A model generated the notes under the pieces. That model searched no databases. It worked only from the letters and a program-made list of their open reading frames with translations, and was not told the DNA's origin. From NCBI RefSeq assembly GCF_002174455.2, contig NZ_CP147246.1, positions 248,001-312,000 of the forward strand: DNA of 64,000 bases, given 5' to 3'. The stretch comes from Enterococcus sp. 9D6_DIV0238. Lineage in GTDB: Bacteria > Bacillota > Bacilli > Lactobacillales > Enterococcaceae. The position numbers were made by a program, and so were the translations under genes. Shown piece after piece: positions 28,390-36,941 of this stretch. Within the stretch, counting starts at the first letter, position 1, and every line of letters starts with the position of its first letter.

Positions 28390-29325
28390 ATGCCGATTCG
28401 AGTGCCAAAAGAACTGCCAGCAATTAAAGTTTTAGAGAAAGAGAATATTTTTGTAATGGACGAAGATCGCGCCATGCATCAGGATATTCGTCCGTTACAA
28501 CTTCTTATTTTAAATTTAATGCCGAAAAAAGATGAAACTGAAGTTCAATTATTACGTTTGTTGAGCAATACACCTTTACAGATCAATGTTGATTTTTTGC
28601 ACATGAGTAGTCATATAGCGAAAAATACTTCTAAAGATCATTTAAAACGATTTTATCATCGATTTGATGAAGTTAAAGAAAATTATTACGATGGATTGAT
28701 CATTACCGGAGCTCCTGTGGAACAGTTACCTTTTGAAGAGGTTGATTACTGGTCAGAGTTGTCGGATATTTTTAAATGGAGTAAAACCCATGTTTTTTCA
28801 ACGTTTCATATCTGTTGGGGAGCGCAAGCAGGTCTGTATTATCATCATAATATTAACAAACATCAATTAAATAGAAAATTATCTGGAATCTATCTACACG
28901 ATGTGCTCGATTCAACTTGGAGTATTATGAAAGGTTTCGATGATGTTTTTTTTGCTCCTCATTCTCGTTATACAACTATTCAAAAAAAGGACATAGAAGC
29001 GACGGTTGAGCTGGAAATTTTGGCTGAATCACAAGAAGCTGGTATTTTTTTAGTAGGTAATAAAAACAACCGAGCTTTCTATGCAATGGGGCATTTGGAA
29101 TATGATAGAGAAACTCTAGAACAAGAATTTAAAAGAGACTTAGAGAAGGGGATCGGCCCAAATATTCCTGATCATTATTTTCCTAACGATGATCAAGGAA
29201 AAACGCCTCAATTGCGTTGGCACATGGCTGCGTCGTTGCTTTTTTCTAATTGGCTAAACTATGCAGTATATCAAAATACACCTTATGATTTATCAACTTT
29301 ATCCAAAGAACAAGCGCAAGAGTAA
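28390..29325 (+). CDS. metA: Homoserine O-acyltransferase (MetA family)
   Basis: A 311-residue enzyme that acylates homoserine with succinyl- or acetyl-CoA as the first committed step of methionine synthesis. The nucleophile falls exactly at Cys142 in HICWGAQAG, and the His/Glu of GHLEYD complete the catalytic centre; LILNLMPKKDETEVQLLRLL is the usual N-terminal signature. Acetyl versus succinyl preference depends on residue 111 in this family; here the segment reads GAPVEQLPFEEV, which suggests acetyl-CoA use in a Firmicute, but this is inference. ATG 28384 is too close to GGGAGG; ATG 28390 has 9-base spacing. No riboswitch seen upstream. Confidence 0.92.
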   Translation: MPIRVPKELPAIKVLEKENIFVMDEDRAMHQDIRPLQLLILNLMPKKDETEVQLLRLLSNTPLQINVDFLHMSSHIAKNTSKDHLKRFYHRFDEVKENYYDGLIITGAPVEQLPFEEVDYWSELSDIFKWSKTHVFSTFHICWGAQAGLYYHHNINKHQLNRKLSGIYLHDVLDSTWSIMKGFDDVFFAPHSRYTTIQKKDIEATVELEILAESQEAGIFLVGNKNNRAFYAMGHLEYDRETLEQEFKRDLEKGIGPNIPDHYFPNDDQGKTPQLRWHMAASLLFSNWLNYAVYQNTPYDLSTLSKEQAQE

Positions 29326-29334
29326 GAGATTGAA

Positions 29335-29378
29335 TAGCAACTGATTCAGGGGAGATCTCTGCATCGGTTGCTATTTTT
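29335..29378 (+). terminator. Terminator after metA
   Basis: TAGCAACTGAT pairs with ATCGGTTGCTA, with inner GAGATCTC, then TTTTT. Confidence 0.88.
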
Positions 29379-29416
29379 AGTTACAATAAAATTATTATGT
29401 TCATTTAGTTAGCTGC

Positions 29417-29450
29417 ATATTCTCATTTAATTACACTTAATTGAGAATAT
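29417..29450. promoter_or_regulatory. Upstream inverted repeat in npr promoter region
   Basis: ATATTCTCATTTAA (29417-29430) and TTAATTGAGAATAT (29437-29450) are 14-base arms with one mismatch around 6 bases, just upstream of the npr -35. A candidate activator or repressor site. Confidence 0.45.
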
Positions 29451-29463
29451 ATATATAAATGAC

Positions 29464-29512
29464 TTGTTTTATAAGCTGTTTATATGATACTATTTATTAT
29501 ATAATAAATAGT
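29464..29512 (+). promoter_or_regulatory. npr promoter with perfect 24-base operator palindrome
   Basis: -35 TTGTTT (29464-29469), 18-base spacer, -10 TACTAT (29488-29493). Bases 29489-29512 form a perfect 24-base palindrome, ACTATTTATTAT followed by its complement, covering the -10 and start point and ending 4 bases before the GGAGG ribosome site. A bound protein would block transcription. Confidence 0.65.
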
Positions 29513-29529
29513 ATTGGAGGAATAGAAGT

Positions 29530-30873
29530 ATGAAAGTTATCGTTTTAGGTTCATCCCACGGAGGTTATGAAGCAGTAGAGGAGTTGTTGATTTCTCATCC
29601 GGATGCAGAAATTCAATGGTACGAAAAAGGGGATTTCATTTCTTTTCTCTCTTGCGGAATGCAGCTTTATCTAGAAGGTAAAGTTAAAGATGTAAATTCA
29701 GTTCGTTATATGACAGCAGAAGGTATGGAAAGTAGAGGAGTCAACGTATTTTCAAATACAGAAATCACTGCGATCAAACCTGAAGATCACTATGTTACTG
29801 TGAAAGATTTAGTAACTGGAGCTGAGCGTACTGAGCAATATGATAAGCTTATTATCAGTCCTGGAGCTGTCCCATTTGAATTAAATCTTCCTGGAAAGGA
29901 CTTAGATAATATTTATTTGATGCGCGGCAGAAAATGGGCAATCAAATTAAAACAAAAAACCGTAGATTCAGAAGTAAATAATGTGGTAGTGATCGGTAGT
30001 GGCTATATCGGAATCGAAGCAGCAGAATCATTTGCAAAAGCTGGCAAAAATGTTACTGTCATCGATATTTTGGATCGACCACTAGGCGTTTATCTCGATA
30101 AAGAATTTACAGATGTATTGACTGAAGAGATGGAAGCAAATAATATAAAAGTAGTAACAAACGAAACAGTTCAAAGCTATAAAGGCGCTGGGCATGTTCA
30201 AAAAGTTGTCACAGATAAGGGTGAATATGACGCTGATCTAGTTGTTGTAGCTGTTGGTGTTCGCCCAAATACAGAATGGCTGAAGGATACCCTTGAACTT
30301 CATCCTAATGGATTGATCAAGACGGACGAATACATGCAGACAAGTGCGCCGGATGTATTTGCTGTCGGTGACGCAACCTTGATCAAATACAATCCTGGAC
30401 AAACAGAGGTAAATATTGCATTAGCTACGAATGCTAGAAAACAAGGTCGCTTTGCAGTGAAAAACTTAGAGGCTCCTGTAAAACCATTCCCAGGAATTCA
30501 AGGTTCATCAGGACTAGCCGTATTTGACTATAAATTTGCTTCAACTGGTATCAATGAAGAGATGGCCAAAAAACTAAATAAACAAACGAAATCAGCACTA
30601 GTGGTTGAAGATTATTTAATGGACTTTAATCCGGATAAACAAAAAGCGTGGTTCAAATTAGTTTATGATCCAGAAACAACACAAGTTTTAGGTGCGCAAT
30701 TGATGTCTAAAGCCGATTTAACAGCAAATATCAATGCCATTTCCTTAGCAATTAAAGCGAAAATGACGATCGAAGATTTAGCTTATGCAGATTTCTTCTT
30801 CCAACCTTCATTTGATAAACCTTGGAATATTATTAATACAGCAGCCTTAGAAGCAATGAAAAACGAAAGATAG
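29530..30873 (+). CDS. npr: NADH peroxidase
   Basis: A 447-residue flavoprotein reducing H2O2 to water with NADH. Length equals the structurally known E. faecalis Npr and the sequence is very similar throughout as I recall it. FAD site [12 protein letters not shown] with His10, redox-active Cys42 in SFLSCG (cysteine-sulfenic acid), NAD site [15 protein letters not shown], second FAD motif AVGDAT and C-terminal [13 protein letters not shown]. Together with nox it forms an NADH-linked O2/H2O2 removal pair. Its promoter overlaps a strong palindrome, suggesting repression. Confidence 0.96.
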   Translation: MKVIVLGSSHGGYEAVEELLISHPDAEIQWYEKGDFISFLSCGMQLYLEGKVKDVNSVRYMTAEGMESRGVNVFSNTEITAIKPEDHYVTVKDLVTGAERTEQYDKLIISPGAVPFELNLPGKDLDNIYLMRGRKWAIKLKQKTVDSEVNNVVVIGSGYIGIEAAESFAKAGKNVTVIDILDRPLGVYLDKEFTDVLTEEMEANNIKVVTNETVQSYKGAGHVQKVVTDKGEYDADLVVVAVGVRPNTEWLKDTLELHPNGLIKTDEYMQTSAPDVFAVGDATLIKYNPGQTEVNIALATNARKQGRFAVKNLEAPVKPFPGIQGSSGLAVFDYKFASTGINEEMAKKLNKQTKSALVVEDYLMDFNPDKQKAWFKLVYDPETTQVLGAQLMSKADLTANINAISLAIKAKMTIEDLAYADFFFQPSFDKPWNIINTAALEAMKNER

Positions 30874-30889
30874 CATCAATATTAGTATA

Positions 30890-30941
30890 AAAAAACTGGA
30901 GCTTAACTTTACTTTCAAAAGTTTTGTTTCAGTTTTTTTTA
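30890..30941 (+). terminator. Terminator after npr
   Basis: AAAACTG/CAGTTTT outer stem with inner AACTTT/AAAGTT, then T-run. Confidence 0.78.
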
Positions 30942-30966
30942 CTATACATTTATTACCTGAACTTAG

Positions 30967-30995
30967 TTGTTTTAAAAGAATAATTTCATTATAAT
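30967..30995 (+). promoter_or_regulatory. Promoter of the corA remnant
   Basis: TTGTTT (30967-30972), 17-base spacer, TATAAT (30990-30995). The -10 is consensus. Confidence 0.72.
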
Positions 30996-30996
30996 T

Positions 30997-31063
30997 AAGA
31001 GGTTCGAACAAAAAGTCTTTTTGAACTTTCCAGAATACTCCTCTTATTTTGAAAAGACTTTTT
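30997..31063 (+). promoter_or_regulatory. Structured 5' leader of the corA remnant
   Basis: AAAAAGTCTTTT (31010-31021) pairs with AAAAGACTTTTT (31052-31063), while AAGAGG (30997-31002) can pair with CCTCTT (31040-31045) inside that loop. The pairings cross, so they are alternatives or a pseudoknot, as in regulatory leaders. Confidence 0.45.
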
Positions 31064-31123
31064 CTGAAAAGTCAGAAAATATAGAAGGGGATTCATATTT
31101 CACAAAGGTAAGGAGTGAAAAAA

Positions 31124-31538
31124 TTGATTACTAAAACTGCCTTGAGTCATAAAGGGGATTATTGGATCAATATTGCAACTGATGACAAAGAAACACTAAC
31201 AAAATTTTATCAAGAATATAAAATTAGAGAAAGAGGAATTAGATGACGTGTTGATTGAGGCGAAGCAACTTGTTGAAATGACACAACTGTCTTCACAAAT
31301 TCTACAACAATTATCTGGAACGTATAATAATGTACTGAACAATAATTTGAACGATACAATGAAGATTTTAACTGTATTATCGATATTATTGACCATTCCT
31401 ACAATTATTTCTGGTTTTTTTGGGATGAATATGCCTTTGCCTTTAGAGCATAATATTTTTGGATGGTTGATCACGATCTTGATCAGCGTCGTGTTATGGT
31501 TTGGTTTGTCATTGGTTTTACGAAGACTGATGAAGTAA
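31124..31538 (+). pseudogene. Decayed corA-type Mg2+ transporter gene
   Basis: The N-terminus of a CorA protein (ITKTALSHKGDYWINIATDD, from TTG 31124 with AGGAG 8 bases upstream) runs for about 32 residues and then, without the roughly 200-residue central domain, continues in another frame as KLEKEELDDVLIEAKQLVEM and the CorA C-terminus. The C-terminal part has two membrane helices and the pore signature GMN (FFGMNMPLP). The N-terminal frame stops at TGA 31244. So an internal deletion of about 600 bases plus a frame change has destroyed the gene. The C-terminal 96 residues (31248-31538) remain open and could in theory be made from GTG 31248. Confidence 0.88.
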
Positions 31539-31599
31539 TTATAAAAATACGAATATTAATCAATAACAACTAGCTAGCATCGATTAAAGCTCCAGTTCA

Positions 31600-31668
31600 A
31601 AAGTAGTTTTATGTCATCTTAGTGATGTTATTGAAAGGTAACGATAATTGTTCAATCAAAACTACTTT
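31600..31668. other. Long inverted repeat between corA remnant and cls
   Basis: AAAGTAGTTTT (31600-31610) and AAAACTACTTT (31658-31668) are perfect 11-base arms; inside are CATC/GATG and ATTG/CAAT. No T-run, so it is not an obvious terminator; could be an RNA fold or element relic. Confidence 0.35.
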
Positions 31669-31788
31669 GTATAATGTATATTATGTTAACTAGAATAAAA
31701 TAAAAAATTATCACTCAAGACCCTATACTCCAGTCTAAAAAAATAGAAAAGCAAATAGATTTAGATATCTACTTACTTTTCAGTTTAA

Positions 31789-33249
31789 CTACAGGATTGG
31801 TGATAATAATCTTGAGAAATTTTGCTTAAATCGTAACCAATGGGACTGTTTTTTGATCATCTCATCAGTCAGTAAAAGACTTTGCTCTATGTCTTCTTTG
31901 AATATTTGAGTGAGCTTCCAAGAAAACTTAGTATCATAAATAAATGTGCTTACTTCAAAATTCAATGCATAGCTTCTGATATCTTGATTTGTGGTGCCGA
32001 CCATACAGATTTCATTGTCGATGATCATTGTTTTTGCATGTAAAAAACCGTTTTGATACAGATAAATTTTTATGCCGCGTTTATGAAGATAGTTTGCATA
32101 GTACTGAGTTGCGCGATAAATAAACGGATGATCTGGCATACATGGAATCATGATACGTACATCGATTCCAGATCGAACAGCAATCAGCAGCGCATTGATC
32201 ATGCTGTCATCTGGTATTAAATACGGTGTTTGGATCCAAACCGATTTTTCGGCCGCTAAAATCATTTTTATAAAACCGCTTTTTAGAATTTCTTCTTCTG
32301 AATCAGGTCCATCAGAAACGATTTGCAATGATAAATCTTCTAATTGATCATCAGCAGAAAATTGGAAATACTTATCTAAATAGTCCATTTTCTTTGTTTT
32401 ATCTGCAACAGACGCGTTCCAATCCATGATAAAAATCTCCTGAAGAGAAAAGACTGAAGAACCGACAATTCGAATATGTGTATCTCGCCAGTAACCAAAT
32501 TTTTTACTTTCACCCAAGTACTGATCACCGACATTAAATCCGCCAGTCCAGCCTATCCTCCCATCGATCACAACGATCTTGCGGTGCAAATGATAGTTTA
32601 GTCGAGTTTTACTGATCATATTTTTTGAAGTGATAAAAGGTGCGACATTTCCGCCAGCAGCAACAAATGAAGCAAAGAATTTTTTATCAGCACCAGGTGA
32701 GCCCCATGGGTCATAGATTAAATAGACCTCTATCCCCTCTTTTACTTTTTCCTCCAATAGATCAAGAAATTTATTACCGATCTTATCGTTGAAAAAAGAA
32801 TAATATTCGACATGAACAGTTTCTTTTGCTTTACGGATATCATCAAATAAGGCCTCGAATTTTTCCTTACCGTCCGTATAAAGCTGTATACTGTTACGCT
32901 TGCTTAAAGGAGATGAATCCATATTTCTGAAATAGCGATTCAGTACACGTGCATCTGTCAATAAATTGATATTTAATCCGCTATCAGCTTTTAAATTATC
33001 TTTATCGACAATTTTTTTGATTTCTGCTATTTTTTCGTTATCATAGTCAGTTAATTGAAATACTTTTTGCCCATCGATCCCTCTACCGCAAAAAAGATAG
33101 ATAATAAAGCCGATTCCTGGTAAAAAAATCAAGGTCATGATCCAGGCCAAAACACTGGAAATACTTCGCGGCTTTCTAAATACGGTAATAAGTGCTGCTG
33201 TTGTATTTAATAACAATAAACCCACAAGTATGAGGATAAAAATTCTCAT
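31789..33249 (-). CDS. cls: Cardiolipin synthase
   Basis: A 486-residue membrane enzyme condensing two phosphatidylglycerols to cardiolipin. Two N-terminal membrane helices (1-25 and 30-50) precede two phospholipase-D motifs: HRKIVVIDGRIGWTGGFN near residue 220 and HAKTMIIDNEICMVGTTN near 402. Normal family length. Monocistronic, minus strand; AAGGGAG lies 12 bases before the ATG. In enterococci cls changes are tied to daptomycin response; nothing here can be called a mutation without a reference. Confidence 0.95.
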   Translation of the reverse strand: MRIFILILVGLLLLNTTAALITVFRKPRSISSVLAWIMTLIFLPGIGFIIYLFCGRGIDGQKVFQLTDYDNEKIAEIKKIVDKDNLKADSGLNINLLTDARVLNRYFRNMDSSPLSKRNSIQLYTDGKEKFEALFDDIRKAKETVHVEYYSFFNDKIGNKFLDLLEEKVKEGIEVYLIYDPWGSPGADKKFFASFVAAGGNVAPFITSKNMISKTRLNYHLHRKIVVIDGRIGWTGGFNVGDQYLGESKKFGYWRDTHIRIVGSSVFSLQEIFIMDWNASVADKTKKMDYLDKYFQFSADDQLEDLSLQIVSDGPDSEEEILKSGFIKMILAAEKSVWIQTPYLIPDDSMINALLIAVRSGIDVRIMIPCMPDHPFIYRATQYYANYLHKRGIKIYLYQNGFLHAKTMIIDNEICMVGTTNQDIRSYALNFEVSTFIYDTKFSWKLTQIFKEDIEQSLLLTDEMIKKQSHWLRFKQNFSRLLSPIL

Positions 33250-33460
33250 TTAATTTCATTTCTCCCTTATACACATAATACATTGATTATAGCAAAAACT
33301 ATCCCCTGCTCCAACACAAAACACTCTAATCTTTCATAATCAATTTTGAATAAAATAGAGCATAAGTTTTTTTCTTTAATTTTGTTCAACCTATTTAATT
33401 TCAGTGAATAGTGTACTATAATATGCAGATATCTTTAATTGAAAAGAGGAATTAATTGGA

Positions 33461-33994
33461 ATGGATGTCAAGATGCTTGCAACTATCTTTTTTGTGAATT
33501 TTTCGTATATTACCTTGAACACTATCCGCTTTATGCTGACCATGAAAGGCTATCGTTTGATTGCACCATTAGTCAGCATGGCCGAGATCACGATTTACGT
33601 TTTAGGCTTAAGTATGGTATTGAATCGTTTAGATGAGCCCATCAATTTAATCGTGTACGCTTTAGGGTATGCAGTCGGAATCAGCGTTGGAATCAAAATC
33701 GAAGATTACTTAGCTTTAGGCTATATCATGGTTACAGCGATCTTGCCTTCTTCTACAGAACAACTGAATTTACCGGAGATATTAAGAGAAAATGGATATG
33801 GTGTGACCCAAAGCTTTGGTGCCGGTCGTGAAGGTGAACGAATGATTCTTGAAATTCTTTCTCCTCGCAAAAATGAACGTAGTTTGTATAAACTGATCAA
33901 TGAAAAAGAACCTAGAGCATTTATCATTTCTTATGAACCTAAGTTTATTTCAGGTGGTTTCTGGACTAAAAAAGTGCGTAAACGAAATAGTTAA
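33461..33994 (+). CDS. UPF0316/DUF2179-type membrane protein
   Basis: A 177-residue protein with three hydrophobic segments (about 5-22, 33-52 and 60-80), including the family stretch NTIRFMLTMKGYR, followed by a cytoplasmic domain that ends EPKFISGGFWTKKVRKR. This matches the UPF0316 family; function is not established. A TATAAT lies about 45 bases before the ATG. It stands alone, followed by a hairpin. Confidence 0.88.
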   Translation: MDVKMLATIFFVNFSYITLNTIRFMLTMKGYRLIAPLVSMAEITIYVLGLSMVLNRLDEPINLIVYALGYAVGISVGIKIEDYLALGYIMVTAILPSSTEQLNLPEILRENGYGVTQSFGAGREGERMILEILSPRKNERSLYKLINEKEPRAFIISYEPKFISGGFWTKKVRKRNS

Positions 33995-33997
33995 GTA

Positions 33998-34040
33998 AAA
34001 GAGCAGGATCTATTCTACTTTAGATGCTGCTCTTTAGTTA
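33998..34040 (+). terminator. Hairpin after UPF0316 gene
   Basis: AAAGAGCAG (33998-34006) pairs with CTGCTCTTT (34027-34035) with inner ATCTA/TAGAT; weak T-run. Confidence 0.65.
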
Positions 34041-34078
34041 ATCAATTTCAAAGTTTACATAATATTTTTATAGGTAAC

Positions 34079-34996
34079 TTAATGTTTTAAGTAGTGTAAA
34101 AAGTCTATCTCAGGAAAATAATAATGAAACAAGTAAGAATATAATTGTTTCTTATAGAATATGCGTTCATTATCGTCTTTGATATTTTCCCAAAGTGGCG
34201 GTAAGATTTTTTTGAGTTCGTCTAGTTCGTCTGCTGTCGCTAAACTACCATTTTCTAAGATGGGTGAAGTCAAAGAAAAAGTGGCATCAGCTCTTTCTTG
34301 CAAGTCATTTGTGATTACAAAAGTCTCCTGAAAAATATTTCTCTTCATTTGTTTGGACTTTGACCTGATACTAGAACGTATCACTTTTAGTGCTTGAGTG
34401 ATGAAATAATCAATATCAACATCTCCGATCAATTGCTCTATTGGCTTGAATGTATCTGGTAAAGCCGTTCTTTTAGAGAGTAGAGAAAAATAGTCGGCTA
34501 GAGAAAGCGGAAACGTATCTTCCAGATGAAGAGAAACAAATTTCAGCTTCTCATTCCCCTCTTCTATTTTTTTCACAAAAGTAGTCGAAGAATCCTCCGT
34601 TTGTACACCAAAAAAATAGTCCGTATTGTCATCAAAGAATACCGACCATAAAACTTCGCCAAAAAACTGGTCTTGGTTGCTGGATTTTTTCATTAAATCA
34701 TCTAAGAATAATTGGGTAGAAGCTGGTATCTCTAGGCGATTTTGCTGAGAAAAAATCGGTATGGATAAATAATAGCGTCGATTTACTCTTTGGATGATCC
34801 CCTGACTGATCATTTGTTCTAAATAGAGTTCTAAATTTTCTGTTGTTGGAATAGCCGCTTTTAACTGTCGTAAAATAAGTTCTTGTTGCTGATTCCGTAT
34901 CAAATGCAGCATGATTTCTTCAAATAATGGTGTGGAAATCAACTTGTTCAGCTGTGCGGTGTTTTCTCTTTTATAATAGTAGGTTACCTTTTCCAA
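34079..34996 (-). CDS. Protein of unknown function next to ppaC
   Basis: A 305-residue soluble protein. Residues 15-80 have the pattern of a winged helix (LFEEIMLHLIRNQQQ...LEQMISQGIIQRVNRRYYLS), the rest is acidic, with no catalytic motif I recognise. It resembles the family that follows ppaC in streptococci and enterococci (DUF1803-like; I am not sure of the match). The only usable start is TTG 34996 and its ribosome site is poor, so translation is probably weak. It follows ppaC in the same direction, separated by a terminator-like hairpin. Confidence 0.7.
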   Translation of the reverse strand: MEKVTYYYKRENTAQLNKLISTPLFEEIMLHLIRNQQQELILRQLKAAIPTTENLELYLEQMISQGIIQRVNRRYYLSIPIFSQQNRLEIPASTQLFLDDLMKKSSNQDQFFGEVLWSVFFDDNTDYFFGVQTEDSSTTFVKKIEEGNEKLKFVSLHLEDTFPLSLADYFSLLSKRTALPDTFKPIEQLIGDVDIDYFITQALKVIRSSIRSKSKQMKRNIFQETFVITNDLQERADATFSLTSPILENGSLATADELDELKKILPPLWENIKDDNERIFYKKQLYSYLFHYYFPEIDFLHYLKH

Positions 34997-35021
34997 AGCT
35001 CGACCACGCTTTCTTTTTATA

Positions 35022-35068
35022 ATAAGAAAAAGCTTAGAAAATAACCCGAAGAGTTATATCCCAAGCTC
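35022..35068 (-). terminator. Terminator-like hairpin after ppaC
   Basis: AGCTT/AAGCT outer and ATAAC/GTTAT inner stems, T-run on the minus strand. The arm reads GAGCTTGGGATATAACTC, resembling a short motif frequent in enterococcal intergenic DNA (recalled). Confidence 0.6.
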
Positions 35069-35087
35069 TTTCATTGATATGTCCAGA

Positions 35088-36014
35088 TTAACTAAATACT
35101 TCTGTTAATTGAGGAACTACTTGTTTTTTACGCGAAACGACACCATTTAAAAATGCACGATTGTTATCCAAGGTTACATTGAAAGCTGATTCTACTTTAT
35201 CTAGTGACTCTCCGATCACTAGTAATTCAGAGTCACTATTCAAAATATCTGTGATGATCAGAACGAATAAATCATATCCATTCATCGCATTTTCATTTTT
35301 CATAGCTGCTTCCAGCTCTTCTTGGCGGTCTAAAACTTCATTCAGGTCAACGGTATTAACTTGAGCGATTCGGACGTTTTTAGAGCCCATTGGGAAGCTT
35401 TTAGCATCTAAATCCAGTAATACTTCAGCTGATTTGTCACTTAGATTCGTTCCGGCTTTTAACATATCTAGTCCGTAGCCGTTCAAGTTTATTTCTGCGA
35501 TATCTGCTAGTTCGTGAGCGGCATCGATATCTTCTTGAGTACAGGTTGGTGACTTAAATAATAAAGTGTCAGAGATGATCGCTGATACCATCATTCCTGC
35601 GATTTGTTTTGGTACAACAATGTTATTTTCTTTAAACAACTTCAAAACAATCGTACTTGTACAGCCAACAGGTTCTGCACGATAATACAATGGATCAGCT
35701 GTCTCGAAGTTTGCGATACGATGATGGTCAACAACAGCTAAGATCGTTACATCTGCAATATCTGAAACGCTTTGCTGAAATTCATTATGATCGACTAACA
35801 TCACTTGATTCGGTTCTCCAGCTGCATTCTCGATTACCCGAGGTGCATCTACGTTAAAATAATCTAAAGCATATTGTGTTTCTTCACTTGGTGCACCTAA
35901 AGCTACAGCTTCAGTATCTTTTCCAAGTTCTTTTTGTAAATAGGCAAAACTGATCGCTGCACCGATTGCATCAGTATCAGGATTTTGGTGTCCAAAAACA
36001 AGAATTTTTGACAT
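35088..36014 (-). CDS. ppaC: Manganese-dependent inorganic pyrophosphatase (family II)
   Basis: A 308-residue DHH-family enzyme hydrolysing pyrophosphate. Metal ligands appear in [10 protein letters not shown] at the N-terminus and in the DHH motif of [11 protein letters not shown] near residue 97; the C-terminal substrate motif is [10 protein letters not shown]. Cytoplasmic housekeeping gene. AAGGAGTGA lies 10 bases before the ATG. pflA lies 96 bases upstream in the same direction. Confidence 0.96.
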   Translation of the reverse strand: MSKILVFGHQNPDTDAIGAAISFAYLQKELGKDTEAVALGAPSEETQYALDYFNVDAPRVIENAAGEPNQVMLVDHNEFQQSVSDIADVTILAVVDHHRIANFETADPLYYRAEPVGCTSTIVLKLFKENNIVVPKQIAGMMVSAIISDTLLFKSPTCTQEDIDAAHELADIAEINLNGYGLDMLKAGTNLSDKSAEVLLDLDAKSFPMGSKNVRIAQVNTVDLNEVLDRQEELEAAMKNENAMNGYDLFVLIITDILNSDSELLVIGESLDKVESAFNVTLDNNRAFLNGVVSRKKQVVPQLTEVFS

Positions 36015-36110
36015 TATAAGGGTTCACTCCTTCTTTTTTCTTCATTATTAATAATAACAAAAAATAGAAAAGAAACAACAATATTTGCTGCACTTTTCTA
36101 TTTTTAATAC

Positions 36111-36875
36111 TTATCTAGTTGCATATCCTTGATAATCTGCAACATGTAATATTTTTTTTGCGTTAGTCACACGCTCTTCTGTTGGTGGATCGATTCCTTT
36201 TAATGGATAGTCTAACCCTAATTCGTCCCATTTATATTTACCCATTACGTGATAAGGTAAAACTTCTACTTTATCGACATTTTTAAGGGTTTTGATAAAT
36301 GAATCTAGGCGAATCAAATACTCATCATAGTCACTACGCTCTGGAACTAATACGTGTCTGATCCAAACTGGTTTTCCAATTTCAGAAAGATACTGAGCCA
36401 TTTCTAAAATATTTTCATTTCCTAAAGAAGTCAATAATTTGTGTTGTTCATTATCGATATGTTTGATATCGAATAATAACAGATCAGTATAGTTCATTAA
36501 TTCTTGAAATTGGCTGAAAAATGGTTCTTCTCTTGTGAAAGGTTTCCCACAAGTGTCGATCGTTGTATGTATGCCTTTGTCTTTTGCTTTTTTAAATAAG
36601 TCTGTGAGAAATTCCAGCTGTAGTAATGGTTCGCCACCACTGACAGTTATTCCTCCCTTTTCGCCCCAATATGAACGATACTTGATAGCTTCTTCTAATA
36701 CTTCATCCGTTGTAACTTCGCGGCCGCCTGAACCTATTTTCCATGTATCAGGATTATGGCAAAATTGACAACGCATGCGGCACCCTTGCGTAAACACGAT
36801 GAAGCGGACACCAGGTCCATCAACCGTTCCAAAATTTTCTGTAGAGTGGATTCTACCAATTACAGGTGTCGTCAT
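36111..36875 (-). CDS. pflA: Pyruvate formate-lyase activating enzyme (radical SAM)
   Basis: A 254-residue radical SAM enzyme that installs the glycyl radical on PflB under anaerobic conditions. The Fe-S cluster motif is CRMRCQFC near residues 30-37, the SAM-binding glycines are in TVSGGEPLLQ, and DIKHID is conserved. It is directly downstream of pflB with a 66-base gap holding a hairpin, so it probably shares the pflB promoter at a lower level. Confidence 0.96.
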   Translation of the reverse strand: MTTPVIGRIHSTENFGTVDGPGVRFIVFTQGCRMRCQFCHNPDTWKIGSGGREVTTDEVLEEAIKYRSYWGEKGGITVSGGEPLLQLEFLTDLFKKAKDKGIHTTIDTCGKPFTREEPFFSQFQELMNYTDLLLFDIKHIDNEQHKLLTSLGNENILEMAQYLSEIGKPVWIRHVLVPERSDYDEYLIRLDSFIKTLKNVDKVEVLPYHVMGKYKWDELGLDYPLKGIDPPTEERVTNAKKILHVADYQGYATR

Positions 36876-36898
36876 TTCGATTCCTCATTTCTTTTTTA

Positions 36899-36928
36899 GA
36901 AAAAAGGGATGACACGAGGTCACCCCTT
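36899..36928 (-). terminator. Hairpin between pflB and pflA (attenuator)
   Basis: AAGGGGTGAC and GTCATCCCTT pair around CTCGT on the minus strand, followed by TTTTT. It should reduce readthrough from pflB into pflA. Confidence 0.8.
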
Positions 36929-36941
36929 CAATTGTATGTTC

